A stretch of DNA of 64,000 nucleotides from Lichenostomus cassidix (taxonomy: Eukaryota > Chordata > Aves > Passeriformes > Meliphagidae). The position numbers were made by a program, and so were the translations under genes. Below are positions 11,700-23,330 of this stretch, in pieces. Below the pieces are notes generated by a model that was not told where the DNA came from, searched no databases, and worked only from the letters and a program-made list of their open reading frames with translations. The stretch covers positions 56,607 to 120,606 of the forward strand of contig VLJF02000864.1 in NCBI GenBank assembly GCA_008360975.2, given 5' to 3'. Within the stretch, counting starts at the first letter, position 1. Each line of letters starts with the position of its first letter.

Positions 11700-12970
11700 G
11701 AGGAGGGAAGTTAAAATTAAATTAAAATACAACAGGCAGAGGAGGGAAAATGAAATTAAATGAAAACACAAGGAGAGGAGGAACAATAAAATTAAAATGA
11801 TATGTATTTATAAATAAAATTGCAATTATTTATATGTATGGGAGGTGGGGAGAGGAGAGAAATTAAAATTAAATTAAAATAGAGTGGGGAGAGGAGAAGT
11901 AAAATTAAATAAAAATATAGGGAGAGGAGGAAAAATAAAATTAAATAAAAATCTAGAGGGAGAAGAGGAAAAAAAGAAATAAGAATATAAGGAGAAGGAG
12001 GAAGAGGTGAGAGGGAGAGGAGGGAAATAAAATAAAATGAAATGATATAAAATAAAATAAAATAAAGTAAAATAAAATAAAATAGAAATAAAATAAAATA
12101 AAATAAAATAAAAATAAAATAAAATGGAAATACAGAGGGAGAGGAGGGAAAAAAGTGAAATAAAAATCGAAGGAGAGGAGAAAAAGAGAATTAAATAGAA
12201 ATACAAAGAGAGGAGGAAAAAATAAAATAAAAATATCAGGAGAAGGAGGAAGAAGGAGAGGAGGAGAGGAAAGAAGGATTGGGGAAAAATGAGGAAAAAG
12301 GGAAAAAATGAGGAAAAAAGGAGGAAAAGGGAAAATAAAGGGAAAATTAAGGGAAAATAAAGGGAAAATAAAGGGAAAAAAGGGGAAAAATAAAGGGAAA
12401 AAAAGCAGGAAAAAGGGGAAAAAAGGAGAAAAAAAGTAGGAAAAAGGGAAAATAATAAAAGGAAAAAAAGCAGGAAAAAGGGATAAAGGGAAAATAAAGG
12501 GAAAAAGCAGAAAAATGGGAAAATAAAAGGAAAATAAAAGGAAAATAAAAGGAAAATAAAAGGAAAATTAAGGGAAAATTAAGGGAAAATAAAGGGGAAA
12601 AAAAGGGAAAATAAAGGGAAAATAAAGGGAAAAAAGCAGGAAAAAGGGGAAAAAAGGAGAAAAAAAGCAGGAAAAAGGGAAAATAATAAAAGGAAAAAAG
12701 CAGGAAAAAGGGATAAAGGGAAAATAAAGGGAAAAAAGCAGGAAAATGGGAAAATAAGGGAAAATAAAGGGAAAAAAGGGGGAAAATAAAGGGAAAAAAA
12801 GGGAAAATAAAGGGAAAATAAAGGGAAAATAAAGGGAAAATAAAGGGAAAAAAGCAGAAAAATGGGAAAATGGGAAAATAAAGGGAAAATAAAGGGAAAA
12901 AAGCAGGAAAATGGAAAATAAAAGAGAAAAAAAGGAGGAAAAAGGGAAATAAAAGGGAAAAAAGCCGAAA
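11700..12970. repeat. Purine-rich GGAGAGGAGG / AAAGGGAAAATAAAGGG arrays
   Basis: From 11.7 to about 12.3 kb the units contain GGAGAGGAGG separated by AAATTAAAATAAAA. From 12.3 to 12.97 kb they contain GGGAAAATAAAGGG with AAAAGCAGGAAAAAGG. Nearly the whole plus strand is A and G. Minus-strand open frames are Phe/Ser/Pro-rich translations of this repeat. Confidence 0.85.
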
Positions 12971-12974
12971 AAGG

Positions 12975-13330
12975 GGAAGGAAAAGCAAATTCTCCCTTTG
13001 TTATTTCTCCTCTTTCTCATCCCGAAATTCGCAGCTGCGCCGGAAAATGCGTTGGGAAAGGCAGGAAAAGACCTAAAATATCCCAAAAAAACCCCAAAAA
13101 AATCCAAAAAAACCCCAAAAAAACCCAAAAAAATCCCCAAAAGCCGCGCGGATCCAATGCTGGAATCGGCGGAGATTTTTGGGGTAAAAAGCTCCAAAAA
13201 TGGGTTCGAAATTCGACTCGGAAATCGCAAATTTCCGCCGCTCGTCGCTCCCGAAATCCCGAATTTTCTCGGCTGATCGTCGCCGAGATTTTCCCCGCGG
13301 AAGTTGCGCAGCCGCGCAGCCAAAATCCCC
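12975..13330. other. CpG-rich unique island
   Basis: About 350 bases are mostly unique and much richer in CpG than the neighbours. They include GCAGCTGCGCCGG, CGCGCGGATCC, CGGCTGATCGTCGCCGAG and GAAGTTGCGCAGCCGCGC. A short internal run of CCCCAAAAAA interrupts them near 13085-13140. Both strands keep open frames of about 100 codons here, but none has a recognisable domain or splice pair. It could be a remnant CpG island or promoter between HOXC10 and miR-196a. Confidence 0.4.
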
Positions 13331-13334
13331 CCAA

Positions 13335-14130
13335 AATCGCCGAATATTCCGGTTTTCACCCGAAAAATAAATCCCAAATCCCCCAAAATCTCCAAATTCT
13401 CCTTTTTTCACCCCAAAAAAAAAACCCCAAATCGCTCAAATTCTCCAAATTCTCCTTTTTTCACCCCAAAAAAAATCCCAAATCCCTCCCGAGGTTCTCT
13501 AAATTCTCCTTTTTTCACCCCAAAAAAATCCCCAAATCCCTCAAAATCTCCAAATATTCCTTTTTTCACCCCAAAAAATAAATCCCAAATCTCTCCCGAG
13601 GTTCTCCAAATTTTCCTTTTTCACCCCAAAAAAATCCCCAAATCCCTCAAAATCTCTAAATATTCCTTTTTTCAACCCAAAAAATAAATCCCCAAATCCC
13701 TCAAAACCTCCAAATATTCCTTTTTTCACCTCCAAAAAAAAATCCCCAAATCCTTCAAAATCTCTAAATATTCCTTTTATCACCCCCCAAAAAAATCCCC
13801 AAATCCCTCAAAATCTCCAAATATTCCTTTTTTCACCCCAAAAAATAAATCCCAAATCCCTCAAAATCTCCGAATATTCCTTTTTTCACCCCAAAAAATA
13901 AATCCCAAATTCCTTCCAGGGTTTTCCAAATATTCCTTTTTTCACCCCCAAAAAAAAACCCCCAAATCCCTCAAAATCTCCAAATATTCCTTTTTTCACC
14001 CCAAAAAAATTCCCCAAATCGCTCCCGAGGTTCTCCAAATTCCCCTTTTTTCACCCCAAAAAAATCCCCAAATCCCTTCCGGGGTTTTCTCCAAATATTC
14101 CTTTTTTTCAACCCAAAAAAAAAAATCCCA
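13335..14130. repeat. About 70-bp tandem repeat
   Basis: Units contain CCAAATATTCC or CCAAATTCTCC, a TTTTTTCACCCC block, an A run and CCCCAAATCCCTCAAAATCT. The period is about 60-75 bp with roughly a dozen copies. No gene is seen. Confidence 0.85.
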
Positions 14131-14184
14131 AATCTGCCAAAAAATCCCAAATCTTCCCCGCCGAGGCGAAGCGGCAAAGGAAGT

Positions 14185-14300
14185 TGGGAGGGAAATGGGA
14201 ATTTCGGGTTTTTTGGGAGGAAAATGGGAATTTCGGGGATTTGGGGAGGAAAATGGGAATTTCGGGGATTTGGGGAGGAAAATGGGAATTTCGGGGTTTA
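14185..14300. repeat. 30-bp tandem repeat, four copies
   Basis: GGGAATTTCGGGGATTTGGG followed by GAGGAAAAT repeats four times with few differences. It is a young, small minisatellite sitting between larger arrays. Confidence 0.85.
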
Positions 14301-16560
14301 GCTCTGGCCGGAAATCCGCTGGGAAAATCCCTAAAAATCCCCAAAAATCACCGAAATTCCCCCAAAATCCCCCAAATCCAGGAAAGCCGCGGCGCATCCG
14401 GTAACCAAACGCAGACAGAGAGATAAAAAGAGGATAAAAAATGGAAATAAAATTTAAAAAAATCACAAAAAAATCCCCCAAAACCCCCAAATCCAGGAAA
14501 CCCGCAGCGCATCCGGTAACCAAACACAGACAGAGAGATAAAAAGAGGATAAAAAATGGAAATAAAAACCAAAAAAATCACCAAAAATTCCCTAAAATCC
14601 CGAAAATCCAGCAAACCCGCAGCGCATCCGGTAACCAAACGCAGACAGAGAGAGAAAAGAGAATAAAAAATGAAAATAAAAACCCCAAAAATCACCGAAA
14701 TTCCCCCAAATCCAGGAAATCCGGTAACCAAAGGCAGACAGAGACATAAAAGAGAATAAAAAATGAAAATAAAAACCCAAAAAATCACAGAAATTCCCCC
14801 AAATCCAGGAAACCGGCGGCGGATCCCCGAAATCCAGGAAATCCGGTAACCAACCGCGGAGAGAGAGATAAAAAGAGGATAAAAAATGGAAATAAAATTT
14901 TAAAAAAATCACCAAAAATTCCCTAAAAACCCCAAATCCAGCAAACCCGCGGCGCATCCGGTAACCAAACGCAGACAGAGACATAAAAGAGAATAAAAAA
15001 TGAAAATAAAACCAAAAAAATTACAGAAATTCCCCCAAATCCAGCAAAGCCGCGGCGCACTCCCCAAATCCAGGAAATCCGGTAACCAACCGCAGACAGG
15101 GAGATAAAAAGAGGATAAAAAATGGAAATAAAATTTAGAAAAATCACCGAAAATTCCCTAAAATCCCGAAAATCCAGCAAACCCGCAGCGCATCCGGTAA
15201 CCAAACGCAGACAGAGAGAGAAAAAGAGGATAAAAAATGGAAATAAAATCCCAAAAAATCACAGAAATTCCCCCAAATCCAGGAAATCCGGTAACCAACC
15301 GCGGACAGAGAGGTAAAAAGAGGATAAAAAATGGAAATAAAAACCCAAAAAATCACTGAAATTCCCCCAAATCCAGCAAAGCCGCGGCGCATCTCCCAAA
15401 TCCAGGAAATCCGGTAACCAAACACAGACAGAGAGAGAAAAAGAGGATAAAAAATGGAAATAAAATTTTTAAAAATCACCGAAATTCCCCCAAATCCAGC
15501 AAACCCGCAGCGCATCCGGTAACCAAACGCAGACAGAGAGATAAAAGAGGAAAAAAAATGAAAATAAAAACCCAAAAAATCACAGAAATTCCCCCAAATC
15601 CAGCAAACCCGGTAACCAACCGCAGACAGAGAGATAAAAGAGGCTAAAAAATGGAAATAAAATCCCAAAAAATCACAGAAATCCCCCAAATCCAGCAAAG
15701 CCGCAGCGCATCCGGTAACCAACCGCAGACAGAGAGAAAAATAGGATAAAAAATGGAAATAAAAACCCAAAAATCCCCGAAATTCCCCCAAATCCAGCAA
15801 ACCCGCGGCGCATCCCCGAAATCCAGGAAATCCGGTAACCAACCGCGGAGAGAGAGATAAACAGAGGATAAAAAATGGAAATAAAATTAAAAAAAAATCA
15901 CCAAAAATTCCCTAAAATCCCGAAAATCCAGGAAAGCCGCGACGCATCCGGTAACCAAACGCAGACAGAGAGGTAAAAAGAGGATAAAAATGGAAATAAA
16001 AACCCAAAAAATCACCGAAATTCCCCCAAATCCAGCAAACCCGCGGCGCATCCCCCAAATCCAGGAAATCCGGTAACCAAAGGCAGACAGAGAGATAAAA
16101 AGAGGATAAAAAATGAAAATAAAATTTAAAAAAAATCACTGAAATTCCCCCAAAAAATCCCCCAAATCCAGCAAACCGGCGGCGCATCCCCGAAATCCAG
16201 GAAATCCGGTAACCAAACGCAGACAGAGACATAAAAAGAGGATAAAAAATTAAAATAAAAACCCCAAAAATCACAGAAATTCCCCCAAATCCAGCAAACC
16301 CGCAGCGCATCCGGTAACCAACGGCGGACAGAGAGAAAAAAGAGAATAAAAAATGGAAATAAAATCCCAAAAATCACAGAAATTCCCCCAAATCCAGGAA
16401 ATCCGGTAACCAAACACAGACAGACGGAAAAAAGATGATAAAAAATGAAAATAAAATCCAAAAAAATCGCCGAAATTCCCCCAAATCCAGCAAACCCGCG
16501 GCGCATCCCCGAAATCCAGGAAATCCGGTAACCAAACGCGGACAGAGAGATAAAACAGAT
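14300..16560. repeat. GGTAACC tandem array, about 20 copies of 95-135 bp
   Basis: The core AATCCGGTAACCAAACGCAG followed by ACAGAGAGATAAAAAGAGGA recurs at about 14399, 14515, 14632, 14725, 14844, 14961, 15080 and onward to 16527. Between cores lie AAATGGAAATAAAA, an A/C block and CCCAAATCCAGCAAACCCGC. Each core holds the palindrome GGTAACC. Copies share most bases, so amplification looks recent. Open frames here are repeat translations. Confidence 0.9.
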
Positions 16561-19500
16561 TAAAAAATCCGAAAATAAATGGAAATAAATCCCCGCGGAG
16601 AGCAAATCTCCACTCCTACCTTGCGGCGCCTTCCCGAACCTCGCGGATTTCCCAAAATGCTCCAAAATCCCAAAAATCCGCTGGGAAAATCCCCCGAAAA
16701 CCCCCAAAAAATCCCAAAAAATCACCGAAATTCACCCAATCCAGCAAAGCCGCGGCGCATCCCCCAAACCCAGGAAATCCGGTAACCGAAGGCGGACAGA
16801 GAGACAGAAAATCCGATTAAAAATGGAAATAAATCCCAAAAAACCCGCTGGGAAAATGCCCCAAAACCCCCAAAAAATCACAGAAAATCACCGAAATTCC
16901 CCCAAATCCAGGAAATCCGGTAACCAAACCGGACAGACAGACAGAAAATCCGAAAATAAATGGAAATAAATCGTCGCGGAGAGCAAATCTCCATTCCTAC
17001 CTTGCGGCGCCTTCGGCAAACCCGCCGATTTCTCCTTGCCGAATTCCCAAAAAGCTCCAAAATCCCAAAAATCCGCTGGGAAAAATCCCCCGAAAACGCC
17101 CAAAAAATCCCCAAAAATCACCGAAATTCACCCAATCCAGCAAAGCCGCGGCGCATCCCCGAAACCCAGGAAATCCGGTAACCAAAGGCGGACAGACAGA
17201 CAGAAAATCCGATGAAAAATGGAAATAAATCCCAAAAAACCCGCTGGGAAAATCCCCCCAAAACCCCCAAAAAATCACAGAAAATCACCGAAATTCCCCA
17301 AAATCCCCCAAATCCAGGAAATCCGGTAACCAAACCGGACAGACAGACAGAAAATCCGAAAATAAATGGAAATAAATCCCAAAAAACCCCCAAAAAATCA
17401 CAGAAAATCACCGAAATTCTCCAAAATCCAGGAAATCCGGTAACCAAACCGGACAGACAGACAGAAAATCCGAAAATAAATCAAAATAAATCGTCGCGGA
17501 GAGGAAATCTCCATTCCTACCTTGCGGCGCCTTCGGCAAACCCGCGGATTTCTTCTTGCCGAATTCCCAAAATGCTCCGAAATCCCAAAAATCCGCTGGG
17601 AAAATCCCCCAAAAACCCCAAAAAATCCCAAAAAATCACCAAAAATTCACCGAAAATTCCCCAAAATCCCCCAAATCCAGGAAATCCGGTAACCAAACGC
17701 AGACAGACACATAAAACAAGATAAAAAATCCGATTAAAAATGAAAATAAATCCTCGCGGAGAGCAAATCTCCACTCGTACCTTGCGGCGCCTTCCCGAAT
17801 CTCGTGGATTTCTGCGCGCTGGATTCCAAAAATGGGCGAAAAAGCCCAAAAATCCTTCCCAAATCGGCCGGGAAAATCCCCAAAAAAATCCCAAAAAAAT
17901 CACCGAAATTCCCCCCAAATCCAGCAAAGCCGCGGCGCATCCCAAATGCTCCGAAATCCCCCAAATTCTCCCCAAACCCGCTGGGAAATCCGCTCAGAAA
18001 ATCCAAAAATAATCCCAAAAAATCACAGAAAATCACCGAAATTCACCAAATCCAGCAAAGCCGCGGCGCATCCGGTAACCAAACGCAGACAGGGAGATAA
18101 AACAGATTTAAAAATCCAAGAAAAATGGAAAATAAATGAAAATAAATCGTCGCGGAGAGCAAATCTCCACTCCTACCTTGCGGCGCCTTCGGCAAACCCG
18201 CGGATTTCTTCTTGCCGAATTCCCAAAATGCTCCAAAATCCCAAAAATCTTCTCCAAACCCGCTGGGAAAATCCCCCAAAAACCCCAAAAAATGCTAAAA
18301 AATCACCGAAAAATCCCCGAAAATTCCCCAAAATCCCCCAAATCCAGGAAATCCGGTCACCAAACGCAGACAGACAGACAAAACACATTAAAAAAATCGA
18401 GAAAAATTGAAATAAATCGTCGCGGAGAGCAACTCTCCACTCCTACCTTGCGGCGCCTTCCCAAAACCCGCCGATTCCTTCGCGCCGAATCCCCAAAAAG
18501 CTCCAAAATCCCCAAATTTCTCCCCAAACCCGCTGGGAAATCACCCCAAAAACCCCAAAAAATGCCAAAAAATCACCGAAAATTCACGGAAAATTCCCCA
18601 AAATCCCCCAAACCCAGGAAATCCGGTAACCAAACACAGACAGACAGATAAAACAGCATAAAAAATCAGATTAAAATTGAAAATAAATCGTCGCGGAGAG
18701 CAAATCTCCACTCCTACCTTGCGGCGCCTTCCCAAAACCCGCCGATTCCTTCGCGCCGAATCCCCAAAATGCTCCAAAATCCCCAAATTTCTCCCCAAAC
18801 CCGCTGGAAATCACCCCAAAAATGCCAAAAAATCCCCGAAAATTCACCGAAAATTCCCCAAAATCCCCCAAATCCAGGAAATCCGGTCACCAAACGCGGA
18901 CAGACACATAAAACAGCATAAAAAATAGAGAAAAAAAGAAAATAAATCGTCGCGGAGAGCAAATCTCCACTCCTACCTTGCGGCGCCTTCCCGACCCTCG
19001 CGGATTTCTTCGCGCCGAATCCCCAAAAAGCTCCAAAATCCCCCAAATTTCTCCCCCAACCCACGGGAAATCCACTGGGAAAATCCCAAAAAATCACCGA
19101 AAATTCACCGAAAATTCCCCAAAATCCCCCAAATCCAGGAAATCCGGTCACCAAACGCGGACAGACAAATAGAAAAACCGAAAATAAATGGAAATAAATG
19201 GTCGCGGAGAGCAAATCTCCACTCCTACCTTGCGGCGCCTTCCCAAAACCCGCCGATTCCTTCGCTCCGAATCCCCAAAAAGCTCCAAAATCCCAAAATT
19301 TCCCCCCAAGCCCGCGGGAAATCCGCTGGGAAAATCCCAAAAAATCACCGAAAATTAAAAAAAAATTCACGGAAAATTCCCCAAAATCCCCCAAATCCAG
19401 GAAATCCGGTCACCAAACGCAGACAGACACATAAAACAGCATAAAAAATAGAGAAAAAAAGAAAATAAATCATCGCGGAGAGCAAATCTCCACTCCTACC

Positions 19501-19600
19501 TTGCGGCGCCTTCGCCAAACCCGCCGATTCCTTCGCGCCGAATCCCCAAAAAGCTCCAAAATCCCCCAAATTCCTCCCCAAACCCGCGGGAAATCCGCGC
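16560..19600. repeat. Composite array with ten copies of a donor-like block
   Basis: A second unit of about 250-400 bp joins the GGTAACC core of the preceding array to a new block, GAGCAAATCTCCACTCC followed by TACCTTGCGGCGCCTTC. The block occurs near 16600, 16983, 17503, 17763, 18158, 18425, 18698, 18957, 19210 and 19483. On the minus strand it reads GGCGCCGCAAG then GTAGGAGTGGAG, which has the form of a splice donor. It also contains a small inverted repeat, GGAGA and TCTCC around GCAAA. The parent single-copy element was not found in the window. Confidence 0.85.
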
Positions 19601-19800
19601 GAGTTGCGCATCGCGGCGCGGCTTCGGCACTCTGCGTGCTGCGCTCCTCCTCGGTCACCTTTAAATGCATTTTTTACTGCGGCGGCGGATTTTATTTGCA
19701 GATCATAAAATGCACCTCGGAGCTGCTGCCACGGCTGCTTTATGACCTTGACGGATGGTGGTCACCTGGAGGAGGTTTAAATCTGCCCGGCGAGGAGAGG
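19600..19800. promoter_or_regulatory. Unique island with TTTAT cores, candidate conserved element
   Basis: About 200 bases are single copy and not low complexity. They contain TTTTACTGC, GATTTTATTTGC, GATCATAAAATG and TTTATGACC, which are posterior-Hox or Cdx type cores, a TGACCTTGA nuclear-receptor half-site at 19743-19751 and a CACCTG E-box at 19763-19768. It lies downstream of HOXC10 and upstream of miR-196a, where an element controlling either would be expected. No coding frame is convincing. Confidence 0.5.
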
Positions 19801-20880
19801 AAATGGCCGAAAATTGGGGGGAAATGGGGGGTTTGGGGGTTTGGGGGATTGGTTTTGGGGGTTTTGGGGGATTTGGGGGTTTGGGGGAGAGAAATGGGGA
19901 GAAAATGGGGAGAAAATGGAGAAATTGGGGAAATTGGGGGAAAAATAGGGAAAAAATGGGGGAAAAATGGGAAAAATGGGAGAAAAATGGGGGAAAAATG
20001 GGGAAATTGGGAAAATTGGGGTTGGGGATTTGGGGGATTGGGGAGAGAAGTGGGAGAAAATGGGAGAAAATGGGGAGAAAATGGGGAGAAAATGGGGGAA
20101 ATAATGGGGGAAAATGGGGAGAAAATGGGGAGAAAATGGGGGAAAATGGGAAAAAATGGGGAAAAATGGGAAGAAATTGGGAGAAATATGGGGAAAAGGG
20201 AAGAAATGGGGACAAAATGGGGAAAATGTGGGGGAAAATGGGGGAAGGGGGAAATGGGGAAATAATGGGGAGAAATGGGGAAATTGGGGAAATTTGGGAG
20301 AAATTGGGGGGATTTGGGAATTAATGGGGAAAATGGGGGCAATTGGGAGAGAAATGGGGGAAAAAATGGGAAAATAGGGAAAAAATGGGAAAAATGGGAG
20401 AAAATGGGGAGAAAATGGAGAAATTGGGGAAAATGGGGGAATTTGGGAGAAATGGGGAGAAAATAGGGAAAAATGGGGAGAAAATGGGGAAAATGGGGAA
20501 TTGGGGAAATTTGGGGGAAATGGGGAAAAATGGGGAGAAATGGGGAGAATTGGGGGGAAATGGGAAGAAAATGGGGAGAAAAGGGGAGAAATGGGGAGAA
20601 AGTGGGACAAAATGGGGAAAAAATAGGGAAAAAATAGGGAAAAAATGGGGAGAAATGGGGAAAAATGGGGATTTTTGGAAGGGAAAAGGGTGGAGAGGAT
20701 GAGATTTGGGGAGAAAATTGGGGAAAATGGGGAAAATAATGGGGGAAATTGGGGAAAATAATGGGGAAAAAGGGGAAAAAGGGAGAAAATGGGGAAAATG
20801 GGGGAAAATGGGGAAAATAATGGGGAGAAATGGGGGGAAATGGGCAAAAAAAAGGGGATTTTTGGAAGGGAAAAGGGTTG
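19800..20880. repeat. Polypurine GGGGAAAAT tract
   Basis: About 1.1 kb of plus strand is almost only G, A and T, in words such as TGGGGAGAAAATGGGG. It can form mirror-symmetric purine/pyrimidine structures. The long open frames on both strands (Gly/Lys/Trp-rich on plus, Pro/Phe/Ser-rich on minus) are repeat translations. Confidence 0.9.
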
Positions 20881-21930
20881 GGAGGATGAGATTTGGGGGA
20901 AAAAATATATATATATTGGGGGAGAGTGTGGGAAAAAATATCTTCTATAGGGTGGGAATGAAAAAAAAGTGATTTTTTGTGGGGAAAAATGGTTGAGAGG
21001 ATGAGATTTGGGGAGAAAAATGGAAATATCTTATAGATGGGGGGAGAGGGTGGGAATAAAATATTTTATATGGGGTGGGAATGAAAAAAAAAGTGATTTT
21101 TTGGAAGGAAAAAAGGGTTGAGAGGATGAGATTTGGGGGAAAAATAATACGAAATAATCCTAAAATGAATATTAAATGTTAAATACTAATGAAATATTAA
21201 ATAAAAATAAAATAATGTGGGGAAGATTATAAAAGGTGGGATGGGAATGAAAAAAAAGTGATTTTTTTGGAAGGAAAAAAGGGTTGAGAGGATGAGATTT
21301 GGGGGGAAAATAATATGAAATAATCCTAAAATGAATATTAAATATTAAATGATGATAAAATGTTAAATTGAAATAAAATAATATGGTGGAAGATTATAAA
21401 AGGTGGGGTGGGAATGAAAAAAAAGTGATTTTTTTTGGAAGGAAAAAGGGTTGAGAGGATGAGATTTTGGGGAAATAAACATAAAAATATCTATAAATAT
21501 ATCTATATAAATATATCTATAAATATATATATAAACATATAAAACATATAAAAATATATAAAAATATATAAATATATAAATATATAAATATATAAATATA
21601 AAATATATATAAATATATAAAATATATAAAAATAAATATAAAAATATATAAATATATAAAAATAAATATAAAACTATAAAAATATATAAAATATATTTAT
21701 ATATAGGAGAGAATGTGGGAAAATATCTATATATAAACAAAATAATATTAAAAAATATATATAGGGTGGGAATGAAAAAAAAATGGAAATTCGAGGAAAA
21801 AAACCCTTTAAAACGTTAAGATTTTGGGGGAAAAAAAAATCTTATTAATGGGAAATAAATCCTGTTAGGGTGAGAATGTAAAAAACAGAAAAAAAACATT
21901 TTTTGGCACCAAAAAGAACATTTTTGCAAG
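20660..21930. repeat. GATTTTTTGGAAGG array with ATATAA microsatellite
   Basis: The block GATTTTTTGGAAGGAAAA, GGGTTGAGAGGATGAGATTT recurs near 20670, 20855, 20985, 21095, 21262 and 21430. Between copies are GGTGGGAATGAAAAAAAAG and AT-rich segments. From about 21480 to 21710 the sequence is an ATATAAATAT microsatellite. Confidence 0.85.
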
Positions 21931-21934
21931 AAGC

Positions 21935-22300
21935 CACTCGGCCAGAGTTGGAGGAAATTTATTTTCGATCCATGCAGAGAAACCACAGTACAGGAGAATG
22001 AAAGAACACAGAAAATGGACTTTTTGGGTTTTTTTTTCCTTTTTCTCCCGTTCTGATCATCCCCATAATGTTCGAATTTTAAATTTATTTTTCCTTTTTT
22101 TTTCCTTCCTTTCTTTCGTCTTTATTTCCCTTTTTTTTTCTTTACCTCTATTTCCTTTTCAGTATTTCTTTTTATATTTTTATTTTATTTCATTTCCTTT
22201 TATATTTTATATTTTATTTTATTGTCAATGACATCACTTCGCCCAGGCAGAAATTCAGATTTCCTCACCACAATCCCGATTTACAGACATTTCCACAAAA
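21935..22300 (-). promoter_or_regulatory. Unique islands with poly(A) signals, possible HOXC10 3' end
   Basis: Two non-repeated stretches, 21935-22070 and 22220-22300, flank T-rich sequence. On the minus strand they contain AATAAA at about 21958-21963, 22213-22218 and 22218-22223, the last following GTCATTGAC. They are the first non-repeat sequence downstream of the HOXC10 stop codon. They could therefore mark the ancient end of the HOXC10 3' UTR. That would give a 3' UTR of about 3 kb made mainly of repeat. This is inference; AATAAA is common in AT-rich DNA. Confidence 0.3.
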
Positions 22301-23020
22301 TCCGTATTTTTCCCCTTTTTTCCCCATTTTTCCATCATTTTTCCCAATTTTTCCCCATTTCTTCCCCCATTTTTTCCATCATTTTTACCCCATTTTTCCC
22401 ATTTTTTCCATATTTTTCCCCATTATTTCCATGTTTTTTCCCATTTTTTCCCATTTTTCCATATCTTTCCCCATTTTTTCCATATTTTTTCCCATTTTTC
22501 ACCATAATTTTTCCCTTTTTTTCCCCATATTTTTTCCATATTTTTCCATATTTTTCCCTTTTTTTCATCATTTTTTCCCATTTTTCCCCATTTTTTTCAT
22601 AATTTTTCCCATTTTTCCATATCTTTCCCCATTTTTTCCATATTTTTTCCCATTTTTTCCCATCATTTTTCCCCCTATTTTTTCCCATTTTTCCCATATT
22701 TTTCCCATTTTTTCCCCCATTTTCCCATCATTTTCCCTATTTTTTCCCTATTTTTTCCATTTTTTCCCATTTTTTCCCATCAATTTTCCCTAATTTTTCT
22801 ATCATTTTTCCCATTTTTCCATCATTTTTTCCCATTTTTTCCCCATTTTTTCCGTCATTTTTCCCCATTTTTTTCCATATTTTTCCCCATTTTTCCCGTT
22901 TTTTCCATCATTTTTCCCCATTTTTTCCCATATTTTCCCATATTTTCCCCATATTTTCCCCATTTTTCCATCTTTTCCCCAATTTTTCCCATTTTTCCAT
23001 CATTTTCCTCCTCCAACACT
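22300..23020. repeat. Polypyrimidine TTTTTCCCCATTTT tract
   Basis: Near-pure T and C with regular A: words TTTTTCCCATTTTTCC and TTTCCATATTTTTCC repeat for 700 bases. The minus strand is polypurine. If transcribed with HOXC10, it would be GGGGAAAAAT-type RNA. No gene is present. Confidence 0.9.
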
Positions 23021-23330
23021 CCCATGAGCCGAAAAACCCAACAAAAACAAAACAAATTTTCCAATCCAAAACCACAACAAACGGGATGAAAAATTAAAAA
23101 AAAAACCCAAATAAAAATCCATTTTTTCCCTTTTCGCTGCTCGGAAATAACTTAAACCATTTTATAACAATAATAATTTTTTTTTTCCCTTTTCAATCCA
23201 AGTCTCTCTTTTTTATTTTTTAATTTTTTTTCTTTTTTTCTCCCACGGAGAAATTAAAAAAAAACCAAAAATTCAAATTTCTTCTCCTCTCGCGGCGGAA
23301 AAACCTCTCGAGTTCCTCGGATTGGATTTA
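23020..23330. other. Semi-unique AT-rich stretch
   Basis: About 300 bases are mixed rather than tandem, including GCTGCTCGGAAATAACTT, ATTTTATAACAATAATAAT and CTCTCGCGGCGGAAAAACC. It probably belongs to the HOXC10 downstream or 3' UTR region. No motif decides its role. Confidence 0.3.

Larger units (their letters stand above)
8713..11700. repeat. Composite array carrying copies of the miR-196a 5' arm and flank
   Basis: Units combine a GC-rich block, AGCAGCTGCGCGGGACTGCGG plus GGGTCCTGGGG, an (AAATAAA)n spacer and a TGTATTTATCTATATTTATC block. The GC-rich block is the sequence just 5' of the miR-196a precursor on the minus strand. Copies near 8838, 8956, 9189, 9368, 9510, 9654, 9776 and 10040 keep it. 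Two of these, at 8931-8950 and 9751-9768, also include the mature 5p sequence. Beyond about 10.1 kb the block decays to GGGGAGATCCTGGGG or GGAGGCGCGGAGCTCCTGCGG. The (AAATAAA) and (AAATAT) spacers differ in length between copies. Confidence 0.9.

Noticed and set aside
13017..13411. Overlapping frames of about 100 codons in the CpG-rich island
   Set aside because: Frames on both strands are open because of composition. There is no domain, no convincing start context and no splice pair, so the stretch is listed as an island only.
19777..20847. Long frames on both strands in the GGGGAAAAT tract
   Set aside because: Stop codons are rare in this composition. Residues are confined to Gly/Lys/Trp/Glu or Pro/Phe/Ser/His, with no fold expected.
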